Positions 34,950 to 44,211 are shown, counted from the first letter of the stretch. The stretch: DNA of 54,525 bases from Bacteroidota bacterium (GCA_024743405.1 JANSWP010000049.1:1-54525), one strand, 5' to 3'. The notes: generated by a model not told the origin, from the sequence alone. Program-made: numbers and translations.

Positions 34950-35350
34950 TGAAACTCCTAATCACTGGCAGCCGCGAAGCTGCAAGCCAAGAGCTCTTGC
35001 ACATTGGCATCGCTCACATCGTAGCAAAATTCCAACTACCTGACGAAATCATCCATGGCGGCGCAAAAGGTTACGACCAACTCGCCAAAAAATGGGCACG
35101 CACCTACCAAAGACCGGAAACTGAAATCAAACCCGACTATAACAAGTACTATGGAAAGGTGGCACCACTCATCCGAAATACCGAAATGATAAAGCTGGCG
35201 GATCTGACACTGGCGATCTATTCGACAAATGACCCAAGCGGCGGAACCTGGTACACAGCCCAAAAAACCATCCAAATGAACAAACCACTACTAGAGGTCT
35301 TTCCAGACAAACGGACAAGATGGACACTACCCACTCAGGAGCTTCTTTAA
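34949..35350 (+). CDS. YspA/DUF2493-like SLOG-family protein
   Basis: 133 residues. MKLLITGSRE opens a Rossmann-like beta-alpha unit and HGGAKGYDQLAKKWA is the nucleotide-binding loop of the SLOG superfamily (DprA, YspA, DUF2493). YspA-type proteins are thought to bind nucleotides or NAD/ADP-ribose derivatives in phage-plasmid conflict settings. Richer in G and C than its neighbours, consistent with recent transfer. It stands alone on the plus strand, ending in a terminator that overlaps the stop codon. Confidence 0.8.
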   Translation: MKLLITGSREAASQELLHIGIAHIVAKFQLPDEIIHGGAKGYDQLAKKWARTYQRPETEIKPDYNKYYGKVAPLIRNTEMIKLADLTLAIYSTNDPSGGTWYTAQKTIQMNKPLLEVFPDKRTRWTLPTQELL

Positions 35351-35362
35351 GCTCCTTTTTTT
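35337..35362 (+). terminator. Rho-independent terminator of the SLOG gene
   Basis: AGGAGCTT (35337-35344), loop CTTT, AAGCTCCT (35349-35356), then TTTTTTT. The 5' arm overlaps the last codons of the gene. Confidence 0.85.
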
Positions 35363-36159
35363 ATGCCCACCACAAAACCTACCAAACTGGGTACAAGTAA
35401 GAGCAGGAACAAGCCAGAGCAGCAAGCAATTTTTTTTTTTTTGCTTTTTTTTTATTTGAATTCGTGGTATTCCTTGAAACTTCCGAATCCCAGAAAACCA
35501 AATTGAAACTCCTGAACAAAGCCCATGCACTTAGTCTTATCGTGAACCTCTTTTGGAACTCGACGAAAAACCCGACTTTTTGACTTTCATGAGGAGGGTT
35601 TTTTCGCCCCGGGGTCTCTCATTCCATAGCCCCACTTAAGTCGATTCTGCCAAATTTTCAGTACTTTTGAAACAGCTATTTTTTTGTACAAAATATTTGT
35701 ACACCAGGGCGTCGTTACTTGCATTACGGCGCTCTTTTTTATTCAATCCACAATTGTTAGAGTTTTTGAACCAAGTCCATTACAAGACCTAGTAGCAGCA
35801 TTACCAACTAATCTGAAAATCAGCTAATTATACTAATCTCTACAAGCTGTTTTGAATTAATAACTTTTCTCTATTTTCCGATATATGGATTTCTTTTCTC
35901 AATTATGGTTTGGTGAAACGAGGTAAAAAGGCATCATGAAATTCACATTGGTGATATGCAAACCGGATGAATTCAACCTCAACCATTTTTTCTATGAGAA
36001 AAAAAGATAGGTAATTGGTTTTTTAAAATCGGGTTAAAAATACACCTGCGGCGTATATAGGGGCAATATATAATGTTTTGACAAAGAAGTCAATGGTATA
36101 ATTAAAATTGCTAATTCCGATTTGGGATCAGCTATTTCACGATTGTTGTAGTTTATTAG
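35363..36159. other. About 800-base gene-poor stretch with terminators
   Basis: No gene I can support. It holds poly-T runs at about 35431-35450, a hairpin AAAAACCC (35566-35573) with GGGTTTTT (35596-35603), the partial leader copy ACAAAAAAATAGCT on the minus strand at 35674-35687, and a strong plus-strand terminator at 35709-35743. A 24-codon frame starting at 35936 (MKFTLVICKPDEF) has no recognisable homologue. Two plus-strand terminators without a coding gene leave room for a small RNA in 35610-35740. Confidence 0.5.
35709..35743 (+). terminator. Rho-independent terminator without an obvious gene
   Basis: GCGTCGTTA (35709-35717), loop CTTGCA, TTACGGCGC (35724-35732), then TCTTTTTTATT. Eight of nine positions pair, including one wobble. 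What it ends is unclear. Confidence 0.6.
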
Positions 36160-36241
36160 TTTTTAAACAGTCTTACATGTCTTAGGGTGAGGGCTTTCAG
36201 ATGGGACTAAGGAAGTAGTCTTTCCAGTTGCAACTCGATTC
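36160..36241 (+). other. Possible third group II intron 3' end-like fragment
   Basis: GGGTGAGGG at 36184, a domain-VI-like hairpin GACTA/TAGTC around 36205-36220, and terminal AACTCGATT. It ends 15 bases from the stop of the convergent ASCH gene, the same placement as the other two fragments. The domain V part is poor. Confidence 0.25.
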
Positions 36242-36255
36242 TTATTAGTTCTTAT

Positions 36256-36633
36256 TTACTCGTCTTTAAAGTATGCAAATGATTGTGGTGGGTTCAAGTT
36301 GAACTCAGATTTTAGACACTTTGCTTTCCTATACTTTTTTTTATTCTTTACTTGTATTGCAAACCCTTTCTCTTTATTGGAAAAGTATTTATAAAAATAT
36401 TCTTCTGATATTCCCGAATATTCTTTTGTTCTTTTCCAAAGTGTCCTTAAATCATCATTGTAAATCTTTCCGATTTCAAATTCACCAATTACTTTTTGGA
36501 CAGGTGAGGAGGCGTAAACAATGACAGATTTCACATCTCGATTCTTAAAGATTGACCTACGAAACTCGAATTTCTTTGTGCCTTCAAAAATCTTATCGGC
36601 AAATTCAGGTTTTATTGATAAAACTACTTTCAT
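36256..36633 (-). CDS. ASCH-domain protein
   Basis: 125 residues. MKVVLSIKPEFADKIFEGTKKFEFRR and IVYASSPVQKVIGEFEIGKI are the ASCH fold signature (PUA-like, RNA or modified-base binding). Full length for a stand-alone ASCH protein. The upstream PIN-GNAT-ASCH gene ends 9 bases before its start on the same strand, so both are one operon and probably one system acting on RNA or translation. Confidence 0.85.
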   Translation of the reverse strand: MKVVLSIKPEFADKIFEGTKKFEFRRSIFKNRDVKSVIVYASSPVQKVIGEFEIGKIYNDDLRTLWKRTKEYSGISEEYFYKYFSNKEKGFAIQVKNKKKYRKAKCLKSEFNLNPPQSFAYFKDE

Positions 36634-36642
36634 GTTTTTTCT

Positions 36643-38163
36643 TCAATTAATTTTATAAGCAAATCTAACCAATTTGTTGAACTGCTTCAGACTAATTTCA
36701 ATAAACCCTCTTGGCATATTCATTATGTCAGGAATGACACCAATTTTATTCAAATCATTAAGGGTCGGTTTTGGAGTAGGAAATGAATGAGCATGGAGAA
36801 ATCTTATAACAAACGGTTTAACTTTTGGATTTTTGTTCCACCAATCATTTCTTAATTCTTCTTTTTTTATTAGTGTTCGTCGATTGCATGCTTTAAAGAA
36901 TTCATCAAAGTCTTTAAAATTAGTAAGGACTTCTTCAACTATGCAAATTGATGTGACTGTACTTGTATATCTTTTAGGGCTTGTTTCCCCCATCCTATAA
37001 ATAACAATTACATCTCCTGACTTTAAATGCCTATCCTGTGAATGAGAAATATAAACTTTTCCTATTCGATTTCGATGAGGTTCGTTTTCTACATATTTGG
37101 ATTTATCTTCTTTCGTATTTATACTATCTGGAAAAAGCTCAGTGTGATATTTGTGTTCTATTTTGATGATATATTTTCTAGTGTCCCATGAAAGAAATGG
37201 AAAAGTAAATTTTGGTTTTTCTATATTTGGTGGGATTGATTTCCCAAATGGTCTAACCAAAACTATTTCCTCTCCATTTTTTGTAATCTTCTTTCCATGT
37301 TTGATAAATCCCCAAACTTGAAGCATATCGATCAGCTGCTGTTGTTCAGTCCTTTTATTAAATACAGTTACATAAATTTCAGATACTTTATATTGCAATG
37401 CATTATCAAAAATAATTTTCAGAAATCTTTCTCCAATTTTAAAGCCATTACTACTTACCTTTAATGTTCCAACTTTAAGCCGTTTCTTCTTTTCGAATTG
37501 TGGAGATATATCTGCATAATTTTCGTCTTCATCTTCTATTTTGATATAAAGAAAAGCTGTTAAATTATTCTCACTATTGCAGACATAACATGGGTTATTG
37601 GATTTTTTTTTGAACCACCTGTCAAACTCTGAATAATCTTCTCGAAAACTATCGAAAAAAATATCACTTAAATCAACTTCACCAAAATCTACTTTTTTTA
37701 CTGCGAGAACATTATAATCAACTAATTCAGGATTTTCAAAAGTTACTTTTTCAAGAAATGACTGTATTGTAAACACTTGATTTTCTATACCAAGTTTCTT
37801 TGCCTTTGTTCTAATCTTTTTGTCCTCAGATATTAAAATATCTATTCTCTCTTCATAAATTTCATTCAGTAAATGGGTGTCATTTATATCATTTTGATTT
37901 ACGTCAATTTCTTCGCTTACTTTTTGTATATCTCCTGAAAGTTCAAGTGGGTGCTTTATCTTGTTATAGCTTTCTAATTTTACAGTAAATGTTTTGACAA
38001 CTTTAGGATCCTTATATCGTTCAATTTCCGAAATGGTTATTGGGTGAATGTACTTTTCGTATTTGAGTTTATCAATCCAGTGAAATATTTGTCCAATATC
38101 GTAATTAATAATTCGATTAGTTTCTCTATGGATTATTATATTGGTATCTAAAAGGGCTTTCAT
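36643..38163 (-). CDS. PIN-GNAT-ASCH fusion protein (toxin-like RNase)
   Basis: Start chosen at the ATG at 38163 (MKALLDTNIIIHRE), since the PIN domain normally begins there; the open frame extends to 38247. Gives 506 residues. Residues 1-140 are a PIN RNase (D6 in LLDTN, later acidic positions in NDINDTHLLNEI and ISEDKKI). The middle third resembles a GNAT acetyltransferase (LKVGTLKVSSNGFKIGERFL... MLQVWGFIKHG). The C-terminal 150 residues resemble an EVE/ASCH-like domain (KVYISHSQDRHLKSGDVIVIYRM). PIN plus GNAT plus ASCH is a known toxin-type combination. The adjacent ASCH gene may be partner or regulator. The target RNA is unknown. Confidence 0.75.
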   Translation of the reverse strand: MKALLDTNIIIHRETNRIINYDIGQIFHWIDKLKYEKYIHPITISEIERYKDPKVVKTFTVKLESYNKIKHPLELSGDIQKVSEEIDVNQNDINDTHLLNEIYEERIDILISEDKKIRTKAKKLGIENQVFTIQSFLEKVTFENPELVDYNVLAVKKVDFGEVDLSDIFFDSFREDYSEFDRWFKKKSNNPCYVCNSENNLTAFLYIKIEDEDENYADISPQFEKKKRLKVGTLKVSSNGFKIGERFLKIIFDNALQYKVSEIYVTVFNKRTEQQQLIDMLQVWGFIKHGKKITKNGEEIVLVRPFGKSIPPNIEKPKFTFPFLSWDTRKYIIKIEHKYHTELFPDSINTKEDKSKYVENEPHRNRIGKVYISHSQDRHLKSGDVIVIYRMGETSPKRYTSTVTSICIVEEVLTNFKDFDEFFKACNRRTLIKKEELRNDWWNKNPKVKPFVIRFLHAHSFPTPKPTLNDLNKIGVIPDIMNMPRGFIEISLKQFNKLVRFAYKIN

Positions 38164-38281
38164 TACTTGATTTTTCTTTTCTATTGATGATTTTTTTTTC
38201 ATATAACTACCTAAATAGCAATATATCATTAATACAAACATTGTCAAATTAGATATAGACTAATATATATGCCCTAGAGAT

Positions 38282-38424
38282 TCAATTCAAAACCATAAAA
38301 CTAAAGGAAATAAGAAAGGGATTTGGTTTCATGCTTCAGGGTTAATAATACATCTAGTTATATATCGTAAATATATAATGCATTTTCCAACAGAACAAGT
38401 ACTGATAAAAAAAGTCGAGACTTT
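38282..38424 (-). repeat. Dispersed intergenic repeat, copy A
   Basis: On the minus strand: a hairpin AAAGTC/GACTTT at 38411-38424, then an ATATATTTA segment, CCTTTCTT, and TGGTTTTGAATTGA at 38282-38295, followed by TATATCTAATTTGACA just upstream of the PIN gene. Related to copies at 47351 and 50155. The remaining 38425-38591 has no gene; GGTGACAGGTGGGGGGGAG at 38553 vaguely resembles the intron ends. Confidence 0.55.
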
Positions 38425-38591
38425 GGTGTGATTAATTATAAGGAATAGTTAGGAATAAAAGAAGCCACCTTTAATTGAATCAGCCTTGAAAATTGATGGC
38501 TTTTGGCGAGAATCCGAGTTTTTTTATGTTATACGATGGCAGATACTAAGTGGTGACAGGTGGGGGGGAGAACAATTGAATGATAGGAATC

Positions 38592-39068
38592 TTACTTTTT
38601 ATGAAAAATATCCCAATTGTTCCTATAAACTTTTGGATCACTCAATTCAATTCTAAATTTCCGCATGGTAGTATCTTTTCCTTTTTTTAGCTCTAACCAA
38701 TGCTTGTGTTGCCATTTTACATAATTCGCTACCTCCTTGCTTGGAACCAAAAAGAATAAAGGGAGCTGATTGGTCTCCTGAATGTAGACAAAACAATAAA
38801 TTAGATTTTCATCAATTAAGTTTTCATGTTTTGACGACAATGTCCATTGATAGCATTTTTCTGTAGAGTGGATCTTGCTTACACCTGGTTTGCTGGTCGT
38901 AGTCTTCACTTCAACTTTGAATAGGCTATTTATTTCTTGGTTGGTTACTAGAATGTCTATTCCTTTTGTATTTCCTAGTGTAAGTGTTGCAATAAAACCT
39001 CTTGCGGTCAATTGGGCAAGAACATAATATTCTCCTGCAAGTCCTATTTGAGTTTTATCAAGTTTCAT
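38592..39068 (-). CDS. PD-(D/E)XK-like nuclease-fold protein
   Basis: 158 residues. Restriction-endonuclease-fold pattern: E13 in LAGEYYVLAQL, D38 in KGIDILVTN, E53-x-K55 in FKVEVKTTT. It resembles the DUF4365/YraN-like group, usually nucleases attached to mobile or defence loci. It lies 52 bases after the Mrr gene on the same strand and completes the second RM block. Substrate unknown. Confidence 0.7.
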   Translation of the reverse strand: MKLDKTQIGLAGEYYVLAQLTARGFIATLTLGNTKGIDILVTNQEINSLFKVEVKTTTSKPGVSKIHSTEKCYQWTLSSKHENLIDENLIYCFVYIQETNQLPLFFLVPSKEVANYVKWQHKHWLELKKGKDTTMRKFRIELSDPKVYRNNWDIFHKK

Positions 39069-39120
39069 GTTTTTTACTTACTAGAGTCCTCTTAATTTAT
39101 AGTATCAAGTACTATTATTT

Positions 39121-40035
39121 TTATTCATTGCTTCCAAGAAAGTAAATTGGATGCAACGGCAGTTTATTTTTCTCCTCATCGGACATCTTCGTAAAATATT
39201 CTTGCCACAAACCTATAAATCTTTCAAAATCAATCAATTCAATGTGTTTATCAGTTGACCTAGCTTCATTAATTGCTGGCTGTGTGAATCCTCCTGAAGT
39301 CGCAAAAATTCCAACATCAGAACTTCTCTTCATTGTCCCTGCTAAACGCTGTATATCATCTGATGAAATGTTTGATTCAGGGCGATGTTTTACTTGTACA
39401 ATAATTCTTGGAGGTTTAACACCAAGTGGGTCTGTATAAGCAATGATATCAATTCCTCCGTCTCTTCCTTTTGGAGAGATATGAGAAATATGATATCCCA
39501 TAGCCTTTAACAAGATGGCAACTATATCTTGAAATTCATATGGGTTTTTGTTAATTAGATAATCTCTCAATCCTTCCAAGGCACTAGTTTCGTATTGCTC
39601 TAATAATGCGCTTTGTTTTTGGGTTTTATCCTCTAAAGTTTCGATATCTAAATCATCGTCGCTTTCTTCTATGGTTTTTTCTTTTTTATTTTTCGCATCC
39701 CATTCCCTGTATTTTTTTGTTGCAGTTTCAAGTAGTTTTTCTGGACCTAATGTTATTGCTTCTTCACCTTCTTCTGTCAAGTACCAAATCCCCTTTTGTT
39801 TTCTTAGAAATCCAGCTTTCATACAATCTATGGTGTAAAAATGTAGAATACTTTCCCACCTTATATAGCCTGTCTTTTCATATCTATGCATCTCGTAATC
39901 ATTGAATTCTATAGTTTCTCGAATTTTCTCAATGATATTTTTCCCCCGCATTTCTCCACCAGCTTCCTGAAGGATTCTAAAGGTTGCATATATAGTTTTC
40001 TGGGCAATTATTTTGGATTTGGATATTTTTTTCAT
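39121..40035 (-). CDS. mrr: Mrr-family restriction endonuclease
   Basis: 304 residues. An N-terminal winged-helix Mrr_N domain (1-95; RWESILHFYTIDCMKAGFLRK), an acidic linker to about 150, and the Mrr catalytic domain: E167 (YEFQDIV), D196 (GRDGGIDIIAY) and Q214-x-K216 (IVQVKHR). Type IV enzymes of this kind cleave methylated DNA. It lies 159 bases after hsdM2 on the same strand. It would attack incoming modified DNA that the type I system tolerates, and must itself ignore the host methylation pattern. Confidence 0.92.
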   Translation of the reverse strand: MKKISKSKIIAQKTIYATFRILQEAGGEMRGKNIIEKIRETIEFNDYEMHRYEKTGYIRWESILHFYTIDCMKAGFLRKQKGIWYLTEEGEEAITLGPEKLLETATKKYREWDAKNKKEKTIEESDDDLDIETLEDKTQKQSALLEQYETSALEGLRDYLINKNPYEFQDIVAILLKAMGYHISHISPKGRDGGIDIIAYTDPLGVKPPRIIVQVKHRPESNISSDDIQRLAGTMKRSSDVGIFATSGGFTQPAINEARSTDKHIELIDFERFIGLWQEYFTKMSDEEKNKLPLHPIYFLGSNE

Positions 40036-40194
40036 GGAATAGCATTTCTTTTTTTTACTGAAATGCCAAGTGACTCACTATTTCCTACTAGAAGGAGCAT
40101 TTTTTAAAGTGAACTATGGACTTATGTTATGTCATAGCAGGTTGTAATTTTTTCCTAAAATGATGGTTTTAAGGTTTGAATGTTTAGAATAGAT

Positions 40195-41850
40195 TTATTC
40201 CTCTTCCTCATCATTCTTAAAACTAATAGGTGGCAATCCCAACTCCTCCAAAAATTTATTATGCTCTTCTGCAGCATTAACTATTTTTTCTTCAATTTTT
40301 TCCAATTCGTTGTGAACCTCCAATAAATCAATTTGCTTCTCAGGTTTTGCTGTACTCACATAGCGAGAAATATTGAGGTTGTAATCGTTATTTTTGATTT
40401 CTTCCATTGGTACCCGACGAGCATATCGCTCCACCTCTTCGGGACGATTTTTATAGGTATCTACAATCTTTTGAATATCGTTGGGTTCTCCATTTTTTCC
40501 TTCACGGAGAGTATTTTGGCGTTTTTCTTTCTTATAATGTTCACTAGCATTGATGAAAAGCACATCATTATCTTTCTTGCATTTCTTTAATACCAGAATA
40601 CAAACGGGAATACCAGTCGAGTAAAAAAGATTGGATGGCAAGCCAATGACCGCATCAATATTTCCGTCTTTTAGTAGCTTCATTCTGATGCGTAGCTCAG
40701 CTCCTCCTCTAAAGAGTACTCCGTGAGGCAGGATAATTGCCATTGTTCCATTATCGCTGAGGAAGTGGAAGCCATGCAACAAGAAAGCAAAATCGGCGGC
40801 AGACTTTGGAGCTAACCCATAATTCTTGAATCGAAAATCTTCGCCCATCACCTCCGAGGGTGTCCAGCGTAAACTAAAAGGCGGATTGGCTACAATCGCA
40901 TCAAATTCTATCTTTTTAGCAGGGTTCATTTCATTGAGAATGTCCCATTCATTTTTTAGAGAATCACCGTGGAAAATTTCAAACTCGGAATCTTTTACGC
41001 CACGCAAAAGCATATTCATTCGAGCCAAGTTGTAGGTGGTTATATTCTTTTCCTGTCCGTAGATTCTACCAATACCATCTTTACCTATTTTCTCGCGCAC
41101 ATTGAGCAATAGCGACCCCGAACCACAAGCAAAATCCAGTACCTTATTGAGCTTATTCTTAGGGCCTGTTTTTGGGTCTTGACAATCTAAAATAACAATT
41201 CTCGATAAGATGGTAGAAAGTTGTTGAGGTGTATAAAACTCCCCTGCCTTCTTTCCAGAACCTGCAGCAAATTGCCCGATCAAATACTCATAGGCATCAC
41301 CGAGCGTATCGCTATCCGTAGAGAAGTCGGCAATTCCTTCGGCTATCTTGGTAATGATGGTACAAAGTTTTTTATTTCTGGTAGGGTAGCCTTTACCCAA
41401 TTTATCAGAATCCAGATTGATTTCCGAGAATAAGCCTTTGAAGGTACTTGCAAAGGATTCGTTTTCAATGTGTTTGAATCCGTCTTGTAGGGTCAGTAAA
41501 AGGTCGTTGTGTTGAGTACGGGCTAACTCCGAAATACTACGCCACAAATATTGCGGCTCTATCACATAATGTACTTTTCGGCGCATCTGCTTTTCAAAAG
41601 TTACGACATCATTGGGGTTGGCTTTGTACCAAACGGATAGCGGGGTACGTTTGTCTTCTTCTTCCAGTTCAGGATAATCCGAGCCGAGTTCTTTTTGTAC
41701 GGACTCCTCGTAATTATCCGATAAGTAGCGGAGGAATAAAAACGAAAGCATATAGTCACGGAAGTCGTCCGCATTCATGGCGCCTCGTAATTCATCCGCT
41801 ATTCCCCAGAGGGTTTGTCCTAATTTATCTTGCTGTTGTTTTGCAGTCAT
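40195..41850 (-). CDS. hsdM: Type I RM adenine methyltransferase HsdM (system 2)
   Basis: 551 residues, the usual HsdM length. AdoMet motif I DFACGSGS at 239-246 and catalytic NPPF at 322-325 (ANPPFSLRW). HsdM_N at the N-terminus (LWGIADELRGAMNADDFRDY). It belongs to a different HsdM subfamily from system 1 (NPPF against NPPY, 551 against 782 residues), so the two systems are independent acquisitions. It is last in the hsdR-hsdS-ATPase-hsdM order, 6 bases after the ATPase gene. Confidence 0.95.
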   Translation of the reverse strand: MTAKQQQDKLGQTLWGIADELRGAMNADDFRDYMLSFLFLRYLSDNYEESVQKELGSDYPELEEEDKRTPLSVWYKANPNDVVTFEKQMRRKVHYVIEPQYLWRSISELARTQHNDLLLTLQDGFKHIENESFASTFKGLFSEINLDSDKLGKGYPTRNKKLCTIITKIAEGIADFSTDSDTLGDAYEYLIGQFAAGSGKKAGEFYTPQQLSTILSRIVILDCQDPKTGPKNKLNKVLDFACGSGSLLLNVREKIGKDGIGRIYGQEKNITTYNLARMNMLLRGVKDSEFEIFHGDSLKNEWDILNEMNPAKKIEFDAIVANPPFSLRWTPSEVMGEDFRFKNYGLAPKSAADFAFLLHGFHFLSDNGTMAIILPHGVLFRGGAELRIRMKLLKDGNIDAVIGLPSNLFYSTGIPVCILVLKKCKKDNDVLFINASEHYKKEKRQNTLREGKNGEPNDIQKIVDTYKNRPEEVERYARRVPMEEIKNNDYNLNISRYVSTAKPEKQIDLLEVHNELEKIEEKIVNAAEEHNKFLEELGLPPISFKNDEEEE

Positions 41851-41856
41851 TCTTCG

Positions 41857-42915
41857 TTAGTATTTAAATTTATACTTCGTATTTATTTTTTCAAAAATGT
41901 CTTTGAAAATTTCCTCTTCCGTCGGAGACATTTTATTGTATTGTAATCGATACGCATTTTTGTGAGATAAAGAATTGATTAAGCTGCCAGTTTCTTCATC
42001 ATTCTCTATTCCGATTTCTTTTAGTGTAAAACCAATTCCTCCTCTACCTAAGAATGAAGAAATGTTTTCTAATAGTTGTCTTAGCAATACAAAATGATAA
42101 GCAAACAATTCTGATTCTTTCGCTTCGTCTAAAGTTTGCAATAAATGTAAATGAAAAAGGAAAACATCATTTCTCAAACTGCTTAAATTCAAGTCACCCT
42201 CTTTGATGTTCAATATATATGGCTTGGTGAGTTTATTATACCTTCCACTTTTTTGTCCCTTTTTCAACTTATCAAATAGAATTGAAAACAAGCCAATATG
42301 ATGAGTGGTAATAATAATCCGCTTTTTGAGATAATTGTCTTCGATAATATTGTAGATAGATTCTGCGGTAATGAATATATTATGGTCATCCAAACTTGAG
42401 ACAGGGTCATCAATAAAGAAATGAGCATCATGCTCATTTGCCAAACTATCCACATCAAATAAGGCTAAGAAAAAGCACCATACAAAAATGCGTTCCTCTC
42501 CTCTTGATATTTTTATGGGTGTTTCTAATTCTTCATCTACATAAAAGGTGATAGATTCAATACCTCTTTCGAGGTCATCGTAAAGGTTGAATCTAAACTT
42601 ATATTTTGGATGGTATAAAGCTAATTTTTCTTCGATATTTATAATATCAAGAAAGGAGTGAAAAGCATTTAGACTACTATAGTTTATATTGAGTTTTATA
42701 CCTGCATTATCATTATCTTCATCATTATCCCAAACAAATAAATCTTCACTAAAGGCATTATAATAAACACCTGTATGAGCCCCACTTTCAGAGTCTTTTG
42801 AAATATCTTTATAGCTAACAGACAATCTTGTTTTACCTGTACCATTGAAGGCATAGATGAGGACAATATTCTCATCCAGTTTTTTTATCTGAGTGGCTAT
42901 TTCTGTATGGTTCAT
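41857..42915 (-). CDS. PrrC/RloC-like AAA ATPase embedded in type I RM (predicted anticodon nuclease)
   Basis: 352 residues. Walker A FNGTGKTRLS at 23-32, ABC-type signature region ISRGEERIFVWCF at 136-148, Walker B FFIDDPVSSLD at 166-176 and H-loop TTHH at 203-206. The arrangement is that of PrrC-type anticodon nucleases, which are kept inactive by the type I RM complex and cut tRNA when a phage disables restriction. Position between hsdS and hsdM, 3 and 6 bases from each, fits. The C-terminal 140 residues should hold the nuclease; I see candidate R/E/H residues (LLRQLLEN; LSHKNAYR) but cannot prove the R-E-H triad. Confidence 0.7.
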   Translation of the reverse strand: MNHTEIATQIKKLDENIVLIYAFNGTGKTRLSVSYKDISKDSESGAHTGVYYNAFSEDLFVWDNDEDNDNAGIKLNINYSSLNAFHSFLDIINIEEKLALYHPKYKFRFNLYDDLERGIESITFYVDEELETPIKISRGEERIFVWCFFLALFDVDSLANEHDAHFFIDDPVSSLDDHNIFITAESIYNIIEDNYLKKRIIITTHHIGLFSILFDKLKKGQKSGRYNKLTKPYILNIKEGDLNLSSLRNDVFLFHLHLLQTLDEAKESELFAYHFVLLRQLLENISSFLGRGGIGFTLKEIGIENDEETGSLINSLSHKNAYRLQYNKMSPTEEEIFKDIFEKINTKYKFKY

Positions 42916-42918
42916 GGC

Positions 42919-44211
42919 TTATTTTATGTTTGGAAATAATTGCTGCATCAAGCCCTTCTTATGCTCCTCTAAGGCGGCTATCTTTTCGGATTGGGCGGCT
43001 ATCCTTTCATCAAGGGTGGAAAGGGTGTTGGCTATTTTTTGTTGTTCTTCTTTATCTTTTGGGAAAAATATTTTCATACTTTTCAAATTAGAATTGTATA
43101 ATCGTTTTATTACACCACCATCTGAAGTTTGCCAATTTAATGTCAAATAACAATAGTAAATAAAAGCGTTTGTTACTAACTCTTCATCATTACCTATCCA
43201 AACAATATTAGAATCTTGAAAATACGCATCAACTCCATCATAAACGACCAACCTACCAATAGTACCAGAAGCTGAAATAAGTATATCACCTACCTTCGGA
43301 AAAGAATATTTCTCTTTAAACTCTTTATATAATTCAATGGGAATATATGCATCTGCTTCTTTACCGAATGTTCCTATTTTGTAAAAAGGAATAGAGTTGG
43401 CAGGGTCGGTTGTAGTTTGTTCTTTAAAGATTCTTTTACACATCAACGGAGAACCAATCTCTCCCAATTCTTTCTCCTCCCACTCCCCCCGAAACTCCCC
43501 AAACCGCAACTTCGGCACCCGCTCCCCTTTCGCAGGAAAAAGCTGTTGCAGTAAGCCTTTTTTGTGGGCTTGTAAGGCGTCCCCTTTTTCTTTTTCGGCG
43601 GCGATGAGCGTATCTAAGGAGGTGAGGGTGTTGGCTATTTTTTGTTGTTCTTTCTTATTTTTGGGAACGTATAAATGAAATTTCCTTTGAGTAGTTATAG
43701 GAACTTGGTTTCTTGTAGACTGAGACATTACTCTCGTATATTGTCCTATAAAATAGGAACTACTTAGAGAATGTTTGAGGAAGTTGTTTAATAATTTTTT
43801 GTTGTCACATCTAAAATAAGTAGCTGTAGTGCTTAAAATTACAAAATCTAATGGAGTGTTTAGCATGGCAACAGGTCCGACAGTTGCGTTGTGAGCAAAT
43901 AGAATATCACCATCTTTGGCAATCCCTTTTTTGAACTGCTTTGCTCTCTTTAAAGGAAGTCGTTTACATCTATCAAAATCTACGGTTCCATCAACAAAAT
44001 CATTTGCAGAAATATATGGAATGCCTTCATCTGAAAATTCATTACTTTTTGGATATAAAGCCCCATGATTTCCATCTAAATGACTAATAATCCAATTGTC
44101 ATCTATCAATTTTTGAATTCCTTTTTTAGCCCATTCCCCGTCCCGCTCAAACTCCGAAAACCGCAACTCAGGCACCAACTTTCTATGTTCTTTATTTTTA
44201 TTCATAAGCAT
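42919..44211 (-). CDS. hsdS: Type I RM specificity subunit HsdS (system 2)
   Basis: 430 residues with two TRDs separated and ended by near-identical helices (EQQKIANTLTSLDTLIAAEKEK; EQQKIANTLSTLDERIAAQSEK), each ending KKGLLQQLFP or KKGLMQQLFP. Different from HsdS of system 1 in all recognition parts, so it should read another site. The start overlaps hsdR2 by 14 bases (alternative ATG two codons later), and the PrrC-like gene follows after 3 bases, so the whole operon is translationally linked. Confidence 0.95.
   Translation of the reverse strand: MLMNKNKEHRKLVPELRFSEFERDGEWAKKGIQKLIDDNWIISHLDGNHGALYPKSNEFSDEGIPYISANDFVDGTVDFDRCKRLPLKRAKQFKKGIAKDGDILFAHNATVGPVAMLNTPLDFVILSTTATYFRCDNKKLLNNFLKHSLSSSYFIGQYTRVMSQSTRNQVPITTQRKFHLYVPKNKKEQQKIANTLTSLDTLIAAEKEKGDALQAHKKGLLQQLFPAKGERVPKLRFGEFRGEWEEKELGEIGSPLMCKRIFKEQTTTDPANSIPFYKIGTFGKEADAYIPIELYKEFKEKYSFPKVGDILISASGTIGRLVVYDGVDAYFQDSNIVWIGNDEELVTNAFIYYCYLTLNWQTSDGGVIKRLYNSNLKSMKIFFPKDKEEQQKIANTLSTLDERIAAQSEKIAALEEHKKGLMQQLFPNIK

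Noticed and set aside
35327-35530. 67-codon minus-strand frame
   Set aside because: Runs through a terminator and poly-T tracts; lysine runs reflect homopolymers.
38550-38590. Fourth group II intron end (GGTGACAGGTGGGGGGGAG)
   Set aside because: Only the 3' half of a domain-V-like string matches and no pairing arm is present.
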